From Novosphingobium profundi (GTDB taxonomy: Bacteria; Pseudomonadota; Alphaproteobacteria; Sphingomonadales; Sphingomonadaceae): 64,000 nt of DNA. The stretch's first letter is position 1. Each line of letters begins with the position of its first letter. Location: assembly GCF_020524485.1 (NCBI RefSeq), contig NZ_JAIVLF010000001.1:1054001-1118000 (forward strand), written 5' to 3'. The notes under the pieces were generated by a model. It had not been told where the DNA came from. It ran no database searches and saw nothing but the letters and a program-made list of their open reading frames with translations. Shown piece after piece: positions 16,424-26,575 of the stretch. A program made the translations under genes and the position numbers.

Positions 16424-17403
16424 CAGGAAAGGTGCTCCCGGACATAGGCCGCGGCGGCTCCGAAGAGACCGGGCTGGGGATGGGTGATAAGCTTGACGGG
16501 AAGGTTCGCCATCATGTTGGCAAAGCGCCCCTTGGCGCAGAACTTCTCCGAGAAGCCGGACTTGAGGATGGTTTCGCGGATGCGATAGCCAAGGCCGCCC
16601 GCGATGACGACGCCGCTGGCGCCCTGAGCAAGGGCATAGTCGCCCGCCGCGGCGCCCAACGAAAGGCAGAACCGGTCCACCGCGGCGGCGGCCAGTGGAT
16701 CGTCCTTGGAATCGGACGTACCGGCCGTCCAGATCTCGATGTCGGTCTTGTCGACATGCGGGGTCTGCTGCATCGCGGCCAGAGTCTCGTAGATATCGAC
16801 GATGGCGGGGCCCGAAACCACCCGTTCGACCGAGACGCGGTTGTGGCGCTTGCGCAGCCGCGCCAGGATCGCATCGTCGATGAGGTCGAGCGGCGAGAAG
16901 TCGATGTGGCCGCCCTCGGTCGCCTGAACGTGGTAGCCCTTCACGCCGTCGCGCCAGACATGGGCGACGCCAAGGCCGGTGCCGGGACCCAGAACGCTGA
17001 GGGTTCCGCGCGGGGGCAGGGGCGTGTCGGGACCTGCAAGGTGGACGAACTCGCTTTCCTCCGCGCAGGCGACCGCGTGGCCCACGGCCTCGAAATCGTT
17101 GACGATGGTGAAGCTGGTGGCGCCCAGGCGCTCCTCGATCATGGCCGGGCGGATGATCCAGGGGTTGTTGGTGAACTTGATCACCTCGCCCCCGACTGGC
17201 CCCGCCACGGCGAAGGAGACGGCCTTGGGAAGCGTGCCCCCGTTCATCTGGGCAAAGGCCTGCCAGGCGAGCTGGAAGCTGCCGTGGTCCTTGGTGTGGA
17301 GCGTGGCCGGTTCACCCAGCGTGATCGCGCCATCGGCATCGACCGTGGCAATGGCAAAGCGGGCATGGGTTCCGCCGATATCGACGGAGACAAGCTGGAT
17401 CAT
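16423..17403 (-). CDS. glk: Glucokinase Glk
   Basis: ATP-dependent glucose 6-phosphotransferase of the bacterial glucokinase (non-ROK) family, 326 aa. It begins with LVSVDIGGTHARFAIA (phosphate-binding loop), followed by TNNPWII, the catalytic Asp in IVNDFEAVGH, LGPGTGLGVA and EGGHIDF. The ATG at 17403 is chosen because GGAGAG sits just upstream and the protein then begins at the family start; a GTG at 17478 would overlap the edd stop by 4 bp (GTGA) and add 25 residues with no family match. It is located between edd and eda. Confidence 0.93.
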   Translation of the reverse strand: MIQLVSVDIGGTHARFAIATVDADGAITLGEPATLHTKDHGSFQLAWQAFAQMNGGTLPKAVSFAVAGPVGGEVIKFTNNPWIIRPAMIEERLGATSFTIVNDFEAVGHAVACAEESEFVHLAGPDTPLPPRGTLSVLGPGTGLGVAHVWRDGVKGYHVQATEGGHIDFSPLDLIDDAILARLRKRHNRVSVERVVSGPAIVDIYETLAAMQQTPHVDKTDIEIWTAGTSDSKDDPLAAAAVDRFCLSLGAAAGDYALAQGASGVVIAGGLGYRIRETILKSGFSEKFCAKGRFANMMANLPVKLITHPQPGLFGAAAAYVREHLS

Positions 17404-17474
17404 CTCTCTCTCCGGTTGCCCGGCCATGCCGCTCTTCGGCGTGGCTTCGGGCCGTGCGATGGTCCCGGCCGCGC

Positions 17475-19304
17475 TCACAGGCCTGCGACCTGGAGCATGG
17501 CCGAACCGCCCTGTTCCGCGCCGCTGGCGGACAAGCGGAACATGGCGAAGAGCTCGCGGCCCATGCCCATTGCGGGCTTGGGCGCTTCGGCGGGCGCGCG
17601 GCTGGCAAGATCGGCGGTGGTCGAAAGTTCGCCGGTCTCGGCGCAGACCTTCACGATATCACCATCCTGGAGGTAGGCGAGCGGGCCCCAGTTGCCATCG
17701 ACATCCGCGAGGGCTTCGGGAGTGACGTGGATCGCGGCCGGGACCTTGCCCGAAGCGCCCGACATGCGGCCATCGGTCACGAGCGCGACCTTGTAGCCTC
17801 GGTCCTGCAGAATGCCGAGCGGCGGGGTCAACTTGTGCAGTTCGGGCATGCCGTTGGCGCGCGGTCCCTGGAAACGCACGACGACGACGACATCGCGGTC
17901 GAGCTCGCCCGCCTTGAACGCTGCGGAGACGGCCTCCTGGGTGTCGAAGACGCGGGCCGGGGCCTCGATCGTCCAGCGTTCCTTCTCGACCGCGCTGGTC
18001 TTGAAGGTGGCGCGTCCGATGTTGCCTTCGACCAGGCGCATGCCGCCGTCGGGCTGGAAGGGATTGGCAACGGGGCGCAGCATGGTGTCATCGCCCGAAG
18101 TTTCGGGGGCGGGCTTCCAGGTCAGCTGGTCGCCGTCCATCGTCGGCTCGGTGGCATAGGCGCGCATGCCGCCCTCCGCGATGGTCAGGACGTCCTCGTG
18201 GGCGAGCCCTGCATCGAGCAGTTCGCGCACGACCCAGGCCATGCCGCCCGCGGCGTGGAAGTGGTTCACGTCGCCCGAGCCGTTGGGGTAGACGCGGGTG
18301 AGGAGGGGGACGGCGGAGGACAGCTCGGAAAGGTCCTGCCAGTCAACAAGGATACCCGCCGCGCGTGCCATGGCCGGAATGTGGATGGCGTGGTTGGTCG
18401 AGCCGCCGGTGGCGAGCAGGCCGACCATGGCGTTGACGATGGCCTTTTCATCGACGACTTCGGCCATCGGGCGGTAATCGTCGCCCTTGCGGCTCATGGC
18501 CGCGACGCGCTGGGTGGCTGCGCGGGTGACGGCCTGGCGCAGCGGCGTGTTGGGCGGCACGAAGGCGGCGCCCGGCATGTGCAGGCCCATCATCTCCATC
18601 ATCATCTGGTTGGAGTTGGCGGTGCCGTAGAAGGTGCAGGTGCCTGCCGAGTGATAGCTGGCGCTTTCACTGGCGAGCAGTTCCTCGCGGCCGACCTTGC
18701 CCTCGGCGTAGAGCTGGCGGGTTTTCTGCTTCTCCTTGTTGGAGATGCCGCTGGGCATCGGCCCTGAAGGAATGAACGCGGCCGGGAGGTGTCCGAAGCG
18801 CAGCGCGCCGATGACGAGGCCAGGCACGATCTTGTCGCAGATGCCCAGCAGGGTCATGCCGTCGAACATCGCGTGGGACAGCGCGACGGAGGTCGAGAGC
18901 GCGATGGTGTCGCGGCTGAAGAGCGAGAGCTCCATGCCATCGAAGCCTTGCGTCACGCCATCGCACATGGCCGGGACGCCGCCTGCAACCTGCGCGGTGG
19001 CGCCCACTTCACGGGCATAGAGCTTCATCTGCTCGGGGTAGCGGCCATAGGGCTGGTGGGCCGAGAGCATGTCGTTGAAGGCGGTGACGATGCCGATGTT
19101 GATCGTGCTCATCGCCGCTATGGCGCCCTTGTCCTCGCCGCTGGCGGCAAAGCCGTGGGCCAGGTTCGAGCAGGACAGGAACGAGCGGTCCGAGTGCTTT
19201 CCGGCTTCTCCGCGCACCATCTCCAGATACGCCGCGCGGCTTTCCTTCGAGCGTTCGATGATGCGGTCGGTGACGCGGTCTACCACGGGGGCGAGGTTGG
19301 TCAT
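17475..19304 (-). CDS. edd: 6-phosphogluconate dehydratase Edd
   Basis: Dehydrates 6-phosphogluconate to KDPG, the committed Entner-Doudoroff step. The protein is 609 aa, normal for Edd of the IlvD/Edd Fe-S dehydratase family. Cluster-ligand regions are recognisable: [52 protein letters not shown], and near the C-terminus [20 protein letters not shown]. It follows zwf with a 117-bp gap and precedes glk, so it is probably in one transcript with them. Confidence 0.96.
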   Translation of the reverse strand: MTNLAPVVDRVTDRIIERSKESRAAYLEMVRGEAGKHSDRSFLSCSNLAHGFAASGEDKGAIAAMSTINIGIVTAFNDMLSAHQPYGRYPEQMKLYAREVGATAQVAGGVPAMCDGVTQGFDGMELSLFSRDTIALSTSVALSHAMFDGMTLLGICDKIVPGLVIGALRFGHLPAAFIPSGPMPSGISNKEKQKTRQLYAEGKVGREELLASESASYHSAGTCTFYGTANSNQMMMEMMGLHMPGAAFVPPNTPLRQAVTRAATQRVAAMSRKGDDYRPMAEVVDEKAIVNAMVGLLATGGSTNHAIHIPAMARAAGILVDWQDLSELSSAVPLLTRVYPNGSGDVNHFHAAGGMAWVVRELLDAGLAHEDVLTIAEGGMRAYATEPTMDGDQLTWKPAPETSGDDTMLRPVANPFQPDGGMRLVEGNIGRATFKTSAVEKERWTIEAPARVFDTQEAVSAAFKAGELDRDVVVVVRFQGPRANGMPELHKLTPPLGILQDRGYKVALVTDGRMSGASGKVPAAIHVTPEALADVDGNWGPLAYLQDGDIVKVCAETGELSTTADLASRAPAEAPKPAMGMGRELFAMFRLSASGAEQGGSAMLQVAGL

Positions 19305-19421
19305 GGGTCTTCTCCTGATCGCGCTTCACGCCGCCTGCCCGGCCGAGCGGTGCGGCGCGTGCGCGTGCAATCTTCATGTTTCCGGCCCTAAAGACGGGCC
19401 GCGAGAGGTCGCGGGACGGCC

Positions 19422-20864
19422 TTATTCGTGCCAGGTCACGCCATCGCGCTCGGCAAGGGCGATGGCGGCGGACGGTCCCCAGCTCCCAGCCGTATAAGTC
19501 TTGGGCTCGATGCGGTGTTCCTCCCAGGTGGCGCGGATCGCGTCGATCCACTCCCACTGGGCCTCCACTTCATCGCGGCGCACGAACAGGGTCTGGTCGC
19601 CCTCGATCAGGTCGAGCCAGAGACGTTCGTAGGCGATGCGCCGCTGCGGGCCGGCAAAGGCGTCGGGCATCGATATGGCAAGCGGAATCGCGCGCAGGCC
19701 GAAGCCCTCACGGTCGAGTCCGGGCATCTTGGCCATGAGCGAAAGCGTGATGTTCTCGTCCGGCTGGAGCGAGATGACGAGGCGGTTGGGCACGGTCTTG
19801 GCGCCCCGTCCGGTGAAGATCGAGTGGGGCACGTCGCGGAACTGGACGACGACCTCGGTCGTGCGCTTGGGCATGCGCTTGCCGGTGCGCATGTAGAAGG
19901 GCACGCCCTGCCAGCGCCAGTTGTCGATATGGGCCTTGATCGCGACGAAGGTTTCGGTGTCGGAAGGCTTGCCTAGTTCCTCGTCGTAGCCGGGGACGGC
20001 TTCGCCGTTGATGGCGCCCGCGCGGTACTGTCCGGTGACGGTTTCCTCGGCCTTGATCTGGCGCAGCGAGCGCAGGACCTTGACCTTTTCATCGCGCACG
20101 GTCGTCGCTTCGTAGGAGACGGGCGGCTCCATCGCGACGAGCGCGAGAAGCTGGAGCATGTGGTTCTGCACCATGTCGCGCAGCGCGCCCGAATCGTCGT
20201 AGTAGCCCACGCGCGATTCGAGGCCGACGGTCTCGGAGACGGTGATCTGGACATGATCGATGTGCGCCGCGTTCCACAGTGGTTCGAACATGAGGTTGGC
20301 AAAGCGCAGCGCGATCAGGTTCTGGACGGTTTCCTTGCCCAGATAGTGGTCGATGCGGAAGATGCGGTCCTCGGGGAAGGCCGAGGCGACGGCGTCGTTG
20401 ATGACCTTGCTGGATTCCAGGTCGACGCCCAGCGGCTTTTCAAGCGCGATGCGCACGTTGGGTCCAGCGAGGCCGTTCTGTTCAAGTCCCCGGATCGTCG
20501 GCTCGAACAGGCTGGGCGCGGTCGAGAGGAAGATCGAGAGGCCCTGTTTGGGTTCGCCCACCTTGGCCGCGAGCGCCTTGTAGCCATCCGGGTCGTTGGC
20601 ATCGAGTTGCTGGTAGAACAGGCGGTTGAGAAAGGTCGCCATGCCGCCGCGGCGTTCGGGCGCGAGGAACTGCTCCAGCGATTCGCGCGCGAAGTTGCGG
20701 AATGCCTGGTCGTCCATCTCGGAGCGCGCGGTGGCGATGATCTGGATATCGGGATCGAGCAGCCCTTCGGCATCCAGCGCGCAGAGCGAGGGCAGGAGCA
20801 TTCGACGCGAAAGGTCGCCCGTCGCGCCGAACAGGAGGAGTCGATCGGAAGTGAATTTGGTCAC
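19422..20864 (-). CDS. zwf: Glucose-6-phosphate 1-dehydrogenase Zwf
   Basis: Oxidises glucose 6-phosphate to 6-phosphogluconolactone with NAD(P)+, entering the Entner-Doudoroff and pentose-phosphate routes. The 480-aa protein starts with a Rossmann dinucleotide loop LLLFGATGDLSRRMLLPSL and has the substrate-binding/catalytic RIDHYLGKE. The start is taken as GTG 20864, with AAAGG 6 nt upstream; an earlier in-frame ATG at 20957 would add an unrelated basic extension. First gene of zwf-edd-glk-eda. No pgl (lactonase) gene is present in the cluster. No HexR-type palindrome was found upstream. Confidence 0.95.
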   Translation of the reverse strand: MTKFTSDRLLLFGATGDLSRRMLLPSLCALDAEGLLDPDIQIIATARSEMDDQAFRNFARESLEQFLAPERRGGMATFLNRLFYQQLDANDPDGYKALAAKVGEPKQGLSIFLSTAPSLFEPTIRGLEQNGLAGPNVRIALEKPLGVDLESSKVINDAVASAFPEDRIFRIDHYLGKETVQNLIALRFANLMFEPLWNAAHIDHVQITVSETVGLESRVGYYDDSGALRDMVQNHMLQLLALVAMEPPVSYEATTVRDEKVKVLRSLRQIKAEETVTGQYRAGAINGEAVPGYDEELGKPSDTETFVAIKAHIDNWRWQGVPFYMRTGKRMPKRTTEVVVQFRDVPHSIFTGRGAKTVPNRLVISLQPDENITLSLMAKMPGLDREGFGLRAIPLAISMPDAFAGPQRRIAYERLWLDLIEGDQTLFVRRDEVEAQWEWIDAIRATWEEHRIEPKTYTAGSWGPSAAIALAERDGVTWHE

Positions 20865-21204
20865 GTAAGCCTTTCCACCTGAGGCCGAGCTCCTCCTCCC
20901 GGCCATCGTGAATCTTGTGTCACGGCCTCTTTGGACCACGCGGGCGCAGCATATCAAGGGTATATGTCATCCGCTAGGCAGTTGCTCCGTTTTGAACGCA
21001 GCTTGCGCCCTCCATGCGGTCAGGATGTGCAAGATCTACGCAGCGTGCGTGCAGCCTGCCACAGGACTGTCGTCTTGCGCCTCTAGCAAGGCTTGCTGAT
21101 CGCACGGCGGCGTTGCATGACGGTGTGTCCGCTGCGGCGTCGTACGGGGGGGTGAGAGCCCCGGCGCTGGAAGGCCCATTGGGGCAGGGGCGGACAGCTG
21201 GTGG
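20865..21204. other. Divergent zwf / phoR intergenic region
   Basis: 340 bp without a convincing gene; it must hold the promoters of zwf (minus) and phoR (plus). It is slightly less GC-rich around 20950-20980 and contains one isolated TGTCAT (20965-20970) but no phased Pho-type repeats. No riboswitch or RNA gene was recognised. Confidence 0.4.
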
Positions 21205-22215
21205 ATGAAGATTGAGGATACGCGATTGATGGTCATTGAAGGGGTGGATCTGCTGGAGCATCTCCAGACACCGGCGGTCATGGTCGCGCGCGGGCAGGTG
21301 CGCTTTGCCAATTCGGCGGCGAAGGACCTGTTGGGCGCGCACATCGTCGGGCAGGACGTGCGCATTGCGATCCGCGATCCCAAGGCGGTGGCCGCGATCC
21401 TCAGTGAGAGCGGTGGCACGGCACGGATCTCGGGGCTTTCCACCGGGGGCAGCGTGTGGGAAGTGGACTGCAAGGTGCTGCCGGGCGGTGACCGGATCGT
21501 CAGCCTCTATGACCTGTCCGAGCGGGTGAGCGTGGCCAAGTCGCACGCCGACTTCGTCGCCAATGCCAGCCACGAACTGCGCACCCCGCTCGCCAACGTG
21601 ATCGGCTATGTGGAAACGCTGATGAACCTCAAGGCGGGCGGCAACGAGGAACTGCGCGAACGCTTCCTCGGCACGATCCGCCACGAAGCGCAGCGTATGC
21701 AGGCCCTGATCTCGGACCTCATGTCGCTCTCGCGGATCGAGGCGGTCAAGCACGAAGTCCCTTCGGACAGTGTCGACATGGTGCAGCTCGCCCAGGAAGT
21801 TGCCGGGGAATTCCGGAGTAGCGCCACGATCGAGCTGGTCGTCAACGCCGAGCACGCGGTGATTGCAGGAGACAAGGGGCAATTGCTGCAGGTCCTGCGC
21901 AATCTCATCGACAACGCGCTCAAGTACGGCAAGGCGGATGGTACCGTGCACCTCTCGGTGGAGGTCGCGCGCACCGGCTGGGTGCTGGTCATGGTGCGCG
22001 ACGAGGGAGAGGGCATTTCGCCCGAACACCTGCCCCGCGTGACCGAGCGTTTCTACCGCGCCGACAACAGCCGTAGCCGTGCGGCGGGGGGCACTGGGCT
22101 TGGACTTTCCATCGTCAAGCACATCGTCGAGCGTCACCGGGGCCGATTCGATATCGACAGCCGACCCGGCGCGGGCACGACCGCATCCCTGATGCTGCCG
22201 CTGCGTGAAAATTGA
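21205..22215 (+). CDS. phoR: PhoR-like sensor histidine kinase without membrane segments
   Basis: Histidine kinase of the phosphate-starvation two-component system, 336 aa. A PAS-like N-terminal region (about residues 15-110) is followed by the H-box FVANASHELRTPLANVIGY with phospho-acceptor His123 and the HATPase domain with NLIDNALKYG, DEGEGI and GGTGLGLSIVKHI. I see no hydrophobic stretch long enough to span the membrane, whereas many PhoR proteins have an N-terminal anchor; this one should be soluble or depend on PstB/PhoU contacts. It precedes the porin and pst genes, with phoB at the far end of the block, which supports the PhoR assignment. Confidence 0.88.
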   Translation: MKIEDTRLMVIEGVDLLEHLQTPAVMVARGQVRFANSAAKDLLGAHIVGQDVRIAIRDPKAVAAILSESGGTARISGLSTGGSVWEVDCKVLPGGDRIVSLYDLSERVSVAKSHADFVANASHELRTPLANVIGYVETLMNLKAGGNEELRERFLGTIRHEAQRMQALISDLMSLSRIEAVKHEVPSDSVDMVQLAQEVAGEFRSSATIELVVNAEHAVIAGDKGQLLQVLRNLIDNALKYGKADGTVHLSVEVARTGWVLVMVRDEGEGISPEHLPRVTERFYRADNSRSRAAGGTGLGLSIVKHIVERHRGRFDIDSRPGAGTTASLMLPLREN

Positions 22216-22291
22216 TTTGAGTACGAAGACAAGCACTTGAGCATTTGAACGCGTCGCTTTGTCGGTCGCGGGCGCCTCTGTTTCCACTCCA

Positions 22292-22320
22292 TGTCATCAA
22301 AGTGACATTTGCTGGTCATA
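22292..22320 (+). promoter_or_regulatory. Candidate PhoB box upstream of the porin gene
   Basis: Three 7-bp blocks at 11-bp phase: TGTCATC (22292), TGACATT (22303) and GGTCATA (22314), each separated by 4 bp. The site ends 49 bp before the porin start. The layout matches the PhoB box (7-bp repeats, 4-bp spacers). Confidence 0.75.
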
Positions 22321-22369
22321 GTGGCGTCGCCCGACAGACACATCGACGTTATAAAAATGAGGTCTCGGG

Positions 22370-23806
22370 TTGCGTTCAGTTCTTGGAATTTCGGCAGCGG
22401 CCGTTGCACTTGTGCTGGCTGGTGGTGCCCCCATCGATGCCTATGCGGCCGACGGTGCGCAAGCAGGTGCGGATAGTTCCGTCGCGCGCGAGCTTGCGGA
22501 AATGCGTGCGCAGATGGCGCGCATGGCGGCGCGTATCGCGGATCTGGAAGCCCAGGTGGCCCAAGGCAATGGCGCGCCTGCGGCCGTTCCCTCGGCAGTT
22601 GCGCCTGCGCTGGCGGCCAACGCTGCGGCAAGCCCGGCTCCTGTCGTGACCGCTGCCGCCGCGCCTGCAAAGGCGGCCGGGCCCGACGTGAAGGTCAAGT
22701 TCAAGGGCGGTCCCGAGGTCACGACCTCGGATGGCTGGGCCTTCAAGCTGGGCGGGCGTCTCAACCTCGATGCCGGGTACATTGATGCGCCCGACAGCCT
22801 GGGCCCGAGCGACGGCTTCGGCAGCGAAGTGCGCCGTGCGCGTCTGCGTGTGACCGGCAAGATCCCGGGCGGCTTCGGCTACAAGTTCGAGACCGAATTC
22901 GCACCGGGCGCCGCCGACTTTACCGACGCCTACGTCAGCTACCAGGACGGTGGTCTCACCATCGAGGCGGGCCAGCACAACACCTTCCAGGGCCTGGAAG
23001 AACTCTCGAGCAGCCTCAACACCTCGTTCATCGAGCGTGCGGCCTATACCGACGCCTTCAACTTCGAGCGCCGCATCGGCATCTCGGCCCAGTACAGCAC
23101 CGGCGACCTGCTGCTGCAGGGCGGCATCTTCTCGGACAACGCCGAGGATACGCCCAACAAGAACTTCAGCGTGGACACGCGCGTGGTCTATGCCCCGAAG
23201 ATCGGCTCGGCCCAGGTGCACCTGGGCGGCTCGTACCATTATGCCAAGCTGCCCGAGCAGGGTTCGGCCGTGCGCTACCGCCAGCGGCCCTTCGAGCACT
23301 TCACTTCGACCCGCTACATCAACACCGGGCTCTTCTCGGCCGACGCCGAGATCGGCTATGGCCTCGAGAGCGCGGTCATTGCCGGGCGCTTCCACGCCAG
23401 CGCGGAAGGCCACTGGCAGCATGTCTCACGCCCGGTGGGCGATGCCGACCCGACCTTCTTCGGTGGCGCCATCGAAGTGGGCTACTTCCTCACCAAGGGT
23501 GACACACGCGGCTACAAGCACGGCACCTTCGACCGCGTGAAGCCCGCGCGTCCGGTGGGCGAGGGCGGCTTCGGGGCGCTTCAACTGAACTTGCGCTACG
23601 ACTACCTCGACCTCACTGATGCGGGCATCGTGGGCGGCAGCCAGAAGGGCTATGAGGCTTCGCTGATCTGGACTCAGACCGACTACACCCGCCTCATGCT
23701 CAACTACGCGCGCCTCGACTACACCGATGCGTTCTATCAGACCGCGGATGGCAGCCGTTCCTACGGTGTGGATGTGATCGCGATGCGCGCGCAGGTCGAC
23801 TTCTGA
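22370..23806 (+). CDS. OprO/OprP-type phosphate-selective porin
   Basis: Outer-membrane beta-barrel of the phosphate-selective porin family, expected to admit phosphate or polyphosphate under starvation. The 478-aa protein has a signal peptide (hydrophobic stretch about residues 6-25), a coiled-coil-like segment (about 38-65, AEMRAQMARMAARIADLEAQ), an Ala/Pro-rich linker and then the barrel starting GWAFKLGGRLNLDAGY. It ends in Phe (RAQVDF), as barrel proteins do. The start is TTG 22370 with GAGG 7 nt upstream. Position between phoR and pstS and the Pho box upstream support a role in phosphate uptake. Confidence 0.88.
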   Translation: MRSVLGISAAAVALVLAGGAPIDAYAADGAQAGADSSVARELAEMRAQMARMAARIADLEAQVAQGNGAPAAVPSAVAPALAANAAASPAPVVTAAAAPAKAAGPDVKVKFKGGPEVTTSDGWAFKLGGRLNLDAGYIDAPDSLGPSDGFGSEVRRARLRVTGKIPGGFGYKFETEFAPGAADFTDAYVSYQDGGLTIEAGQHNTFQGLEELSSSLNTSFIERAAYTDAFNFERRIGISAQYSTGDLLLQGGIFSDNAEDTPNKNFSVDTRVVYAPKIGSAQVHLGGSYHYAKLPEQGSAVRYRQRPFEHFTSTRYINTGLFSADAEIGYGLESAVIAGRFHASAEGHWQHVSRPVGDADPTFFGGAIEVGYFLTKGDTRGYKHGTFDRVKPARPVGEGGFGALQLNLRYDYLDLTDAGIVGGSQKGYEASLIWTQTDYTRLMLNYARLDYTDAFYQTADGSRSYGVDVIAMRAQVDF

Positions 23807-24060
23807 TCCTGTCCTGACAAACGGGAGGCGTGCGCCCGAGCCATTGGCACCGCCTGCGCCTCCCGGTTCCTCGCCTTGCGGGTTTTCCTGTCCAAAAGGA
23901 GGAGGAAATCCCGACCTTTGCGTGCCCGGTGCAGCTTGCATCGCTTCGGGGCACGCCCTAGACCCGCAGCAGGATGGCCAGTCCAGGAGGGGTGGTCACC
24001 TGCGCGGAAGACCGACTTAGACCGAACCTGATACGACCTATTCCGGGCCCCGCCGAAGAA

Positions 24061-24089
24061 TGTCATGCTTTCGTCATGGAAGTGTCATT
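24061..24089 (+). promoter_or_regulatory. PhoB box upstream of pstS
   Basis: Three near-identical 7-bp blocks with 4-bp spacers: TGTCATG (24061), CGTCATG (24072) and TGTCATT (24083). It ends 46 bp before the pstS start. This is the clearest Pho box in the window and the best template for judging the others. Confidence 0.88.
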
Positions 24090-24135
24090 CAAGGCCAATA
24101 GGGGCGTCGGCACGTCCAGACCAAGGGATATCTTC

Positions 24136-25182
24136 ATGCGATCCATCAGTTCTCTCGTCCTCGCCGCGGCTTCGGTGCTCGCGCTCAGCGCCTGCGGTAG
24201 CTCGGGCGGCGGCGCCTCGGGTGCGCGCGACTACGTGACCGCCGTCGGCTCCTCGACGGTCTATCCCTTCGCGACCGCTGTCGCCGAGGACTTCGCCCGC
24301 AGCTCGGGCAGCAAGTCGCCGGTCATCGAATCGACCGGCACCGGCGCAGGGATGGAGCTCTTCTGCCAGGGCGTCGGCTTCGACTTCCCCGATGTCGAGG
24401 ACGCCTCGCGCCGGATGAAGAAGTCCGAATACGAAACCTGCAAGGCCAATGGCGTCACCGAGATCATGGAGATCCAGGTCGGCATCGACGGCATCGCCTT
24501 TGCCGAGGCCAAGGATGGCCCCGGCATGGAGCTGACGCCGGCCGACATCTACAAGGCGCTCGCCGCCAATCCGTTCGGCAAGCCCAACACCGCCAAGACC
24601 TGGAAGGACGTGAACCCGGCGCTGCCCGACATGCCCATCCTCGTCTATGGTCCGCCCTCGACCTCGGGCACGCGCGATGCGCTCAAGGAACTGATCCTGG
24701 AAGCGGGCTGCAAGACCGACGCGGCGACCAAGGCGCTCAAGGACAGCGACAAGGACAAGTACGAGGCGACCTGCCACCAGATCCGCGAAGACGGCCCCTA
24801 TGTCGATGCGGGTGAGAACGACAACCTGATCGTTCAGAAGATCTCGCAGAATTCCAAGGCCGTGGGCATCTTCGGCTACTCGTTCCTCGAAGAGAACGGC
24901 GATGTGCTGAAGGGCATCCCGATGTCGGGCGTGACCCCGACCTACGCCTCGATCTCCGACTTCTCCTATCCCGGCGCACGTCCGCTTTACATCTACGTGA
25001 AGAAGCAGCACATGGCCCCGATCAAGGGCCTTGCCGACTACGTCGCCGCCTGGCCCAAGGCCTGGGGCCCCGACGGCATTCTCAAGGCAAAGGGCATGGT
25101 GATCTCGCCCGATGACGTGCGCGAAAAGAACGCGAAGGTCATCGCCGAGGGCACGCTCCTCGACCCGAGCGAACTGAAGTAA
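24136..25182 (+). CDS. pstS: Phosphate-binding lipoprotein PstS
   Basis: High-affinity periplasmic phosphate receptor of the Pst ABC transporter, 348 aa. The signal peptide ends in a lipobox (LALSAC), so it is likely membrane-anchored. The phosphate-binding loops are visible in AVGSSTVYPFA, ESTGTGAGMELFCQG, IDGIAF and GPPSTSGTRDALKEL. ATG 24136 has AAGGGA 8 nt upstream and follows the Pho box. Together with pstC, pstA and pstB it forms the import system; its expression should rise when phosphate is scarce. Confidence 0.95.
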   Translation: MRSISSLVLAAASVLALSACGSSGGGASGARDYVTAVGSSTVYPFATAVAEDFARSSGSKSPVIESTGTGAGMELFCQGVGFDFPDVEDASRRMKKSEYETCKANGVTEIMEIQVGIDGIAFAEAKDGPGMELTPADIYKALAANPFGKPNTAKTWKDVNPALPDMPILVYGPPSTSGTRDALKELILEAGCKTDAATKALKDSDKDKYEATCHQIREDGPYVDAGENDNLIVQKISQNSKAVGIFGYSFLEENGDVLKGIPMSGVTPTYASISDFSYPGARPLYIYVKKQHMAPIKGLADYVAAWPKAWGPDGILKAKGMVISPDDVREKNAKVIAEGTLLDPSELK

Positions 25183-25201
25183 GAAGGACCGGCTGCCGGC
25201 C

Positions 25202-26575
25202 ATGATTTTGACAGGAATTCTCCTGGCCGTAGTGGGCCTCGGCCTCATCGGCTGGTTCGTGGGGAGGGGGCGTGCGCGCCTCCTCTACGACGGGCGCGGA
25301 TCGATGCACTCGATGCCCAACTATCATGGCTGGCACCTGGCGCTGTGGATCGTGGTCCCGGCGCTTGTCGTCTGGGCCGTGTGGTCGGGCATCCAGCCCG
25401 GTCTTGTCGAAGGCGCGCTGCTGGCCGATCCGGCCGCGTCAGCGCTCCCCGACAACGCCATGCACCGCAGCGCAATCATCTCGCAGGCCTACCTTCTGGC
25501 CAATGATCCGGGCGCGGCCGTCTTCGCTTCCGAGGCGCAGGCCCTTGCCGCGCCGCTGCGCGCGATCATCACCCGCTTCTCGCTGATTGGCGCGCTGCTG
25601 GTCGCGATTGTCGCCTTCACCGGGGGTGCCTATGGTTTTACCCGTATCCGCGCGCGCTTCGAGGCGCGTACCCAGGTTGAACGCGTGGTCATGGGCGTGC
25701 TCCTGCTCGCCTCATTGATGGCGATCCTGACCACCTTCGGCATCGTCGCCTCGCTGGTGTTCGAGGCCGGGCTGTTCTTCAAGGACGTCTCGCCGATCGT
25801 GTTTCTTACCGGCACCCACTGGTCGCCGGGCAACGCGATGGGCGCCGACATCGACGAAAACTTCGGTGCAGTTCCGCTGTTCTGGGGCACGATCTACATT
25901 GGCGCGATCATCGCCATGGCGGTTGCCATTCCGCTCGGCCTGATGAGCGCGGTCTACCTCACGCAGTACGCCTCGCGCCGCGTGCGCAAGTGGCTCAAGC
26001 CCATCCTCGAGATCCTCGCGGGTATCCCGACCGTGGTCTACGGCTACTTTGCCGCGCTGACGGTGGCGCCGATGATCCGCGACTTCGCCGCTTCGATGGG
26101 GGCGGACAACCCCTCCACCGAAAGCGCGCTGGCTGCAGGCCTCGTCATGGGCGTGATGATCATTCCCTTCGTGTCCTCGATGGCCGACGACGCGCTGGCC
26201 GCCGTGCCGCGCGCGATGAGCGACGGCTCGCTGGCGCTGGGCGCAACCCGCTCCGAGACGATCAAGAAGGTGCTGCTTCCTGCCGCGCTTCCGGGCATCG
26301 TTGCAGGTGTCATGCTGGCGATCAGCCGCGCCATCGGTGAGACGATGATAGTCGTCATGGCCGCGGGCGCAGCCGCCAACCTTTCGGCCAACCCCCTCGA
26401 TTCGATGACCACGGTCACCTTCCAGATCGTCCAGCTCCTGACGGGCGACCAGGAATTCAACAGCCCCAAGACCCTCTCGGCCTTCGCGCTGGGTCTGATC
26501 CTGTTCATCGTCACCCTCGTCCTCAACATCATCGCGCTGCGCGTGGTGAAGCGGTTCCGGGAAGCTTATGAGTAA
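25202..26575 (+). CDS. pstC: Phosphate ABC transporter permease PstC
   Basis: One of the two membrane subunits of the Pst transporter, 457 aa. Several hydrophobic segments are seen (about residues 3-20, 40-60, 120-140, 165-190, 235-260 and through the C-terminal half). The permease EAA-type loop lies near ALGATRSETIKKVLLPAALP. It carries the longer N-terminal region common in alphaproteobacterial PstC. It starts 19 bp after pstS and overlaps pstA by 8 bp, so translation is coupled. Confidence 0.94.
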   Translation: MILTGILLAVVGLGLIGWFVGRGRARLLYDGRGSMHSMPNYHGWHLALWIVVPALVVWAVWSGIQPGLVEGALLADPAASALPDNAMHRSAIISQAYLLANDPGAAVFASEAQALAAPLRAIITRFSLIGALLVAIVAFTGGAYGFTRIRARFEARTQVERVVMGVLLLASLMAILTTFGIVASLVFEAGLFFKDVSPIVFLTGTHWSPGNAMGADIDENFGAVPLFWGTIYIGAIIAMAVAIPLGLMSAVYLTQYASRRVRKWLKPILEILAGIPTVVYGYFAALTVAPMIRDFAASMGADNPSTESALAAGLVMGVMIIPFVSSMADDALAAVPRAMSDGSLALGATRSETIKKVLLPAALPGIVAGVMLAISRAIGETMIVVMAAGAAANLSANPLDSMTTVTFQIVQLLTGDQEFNSPKTLSAFALGLILFIVTLVLNIIALRVVKRFREAYE

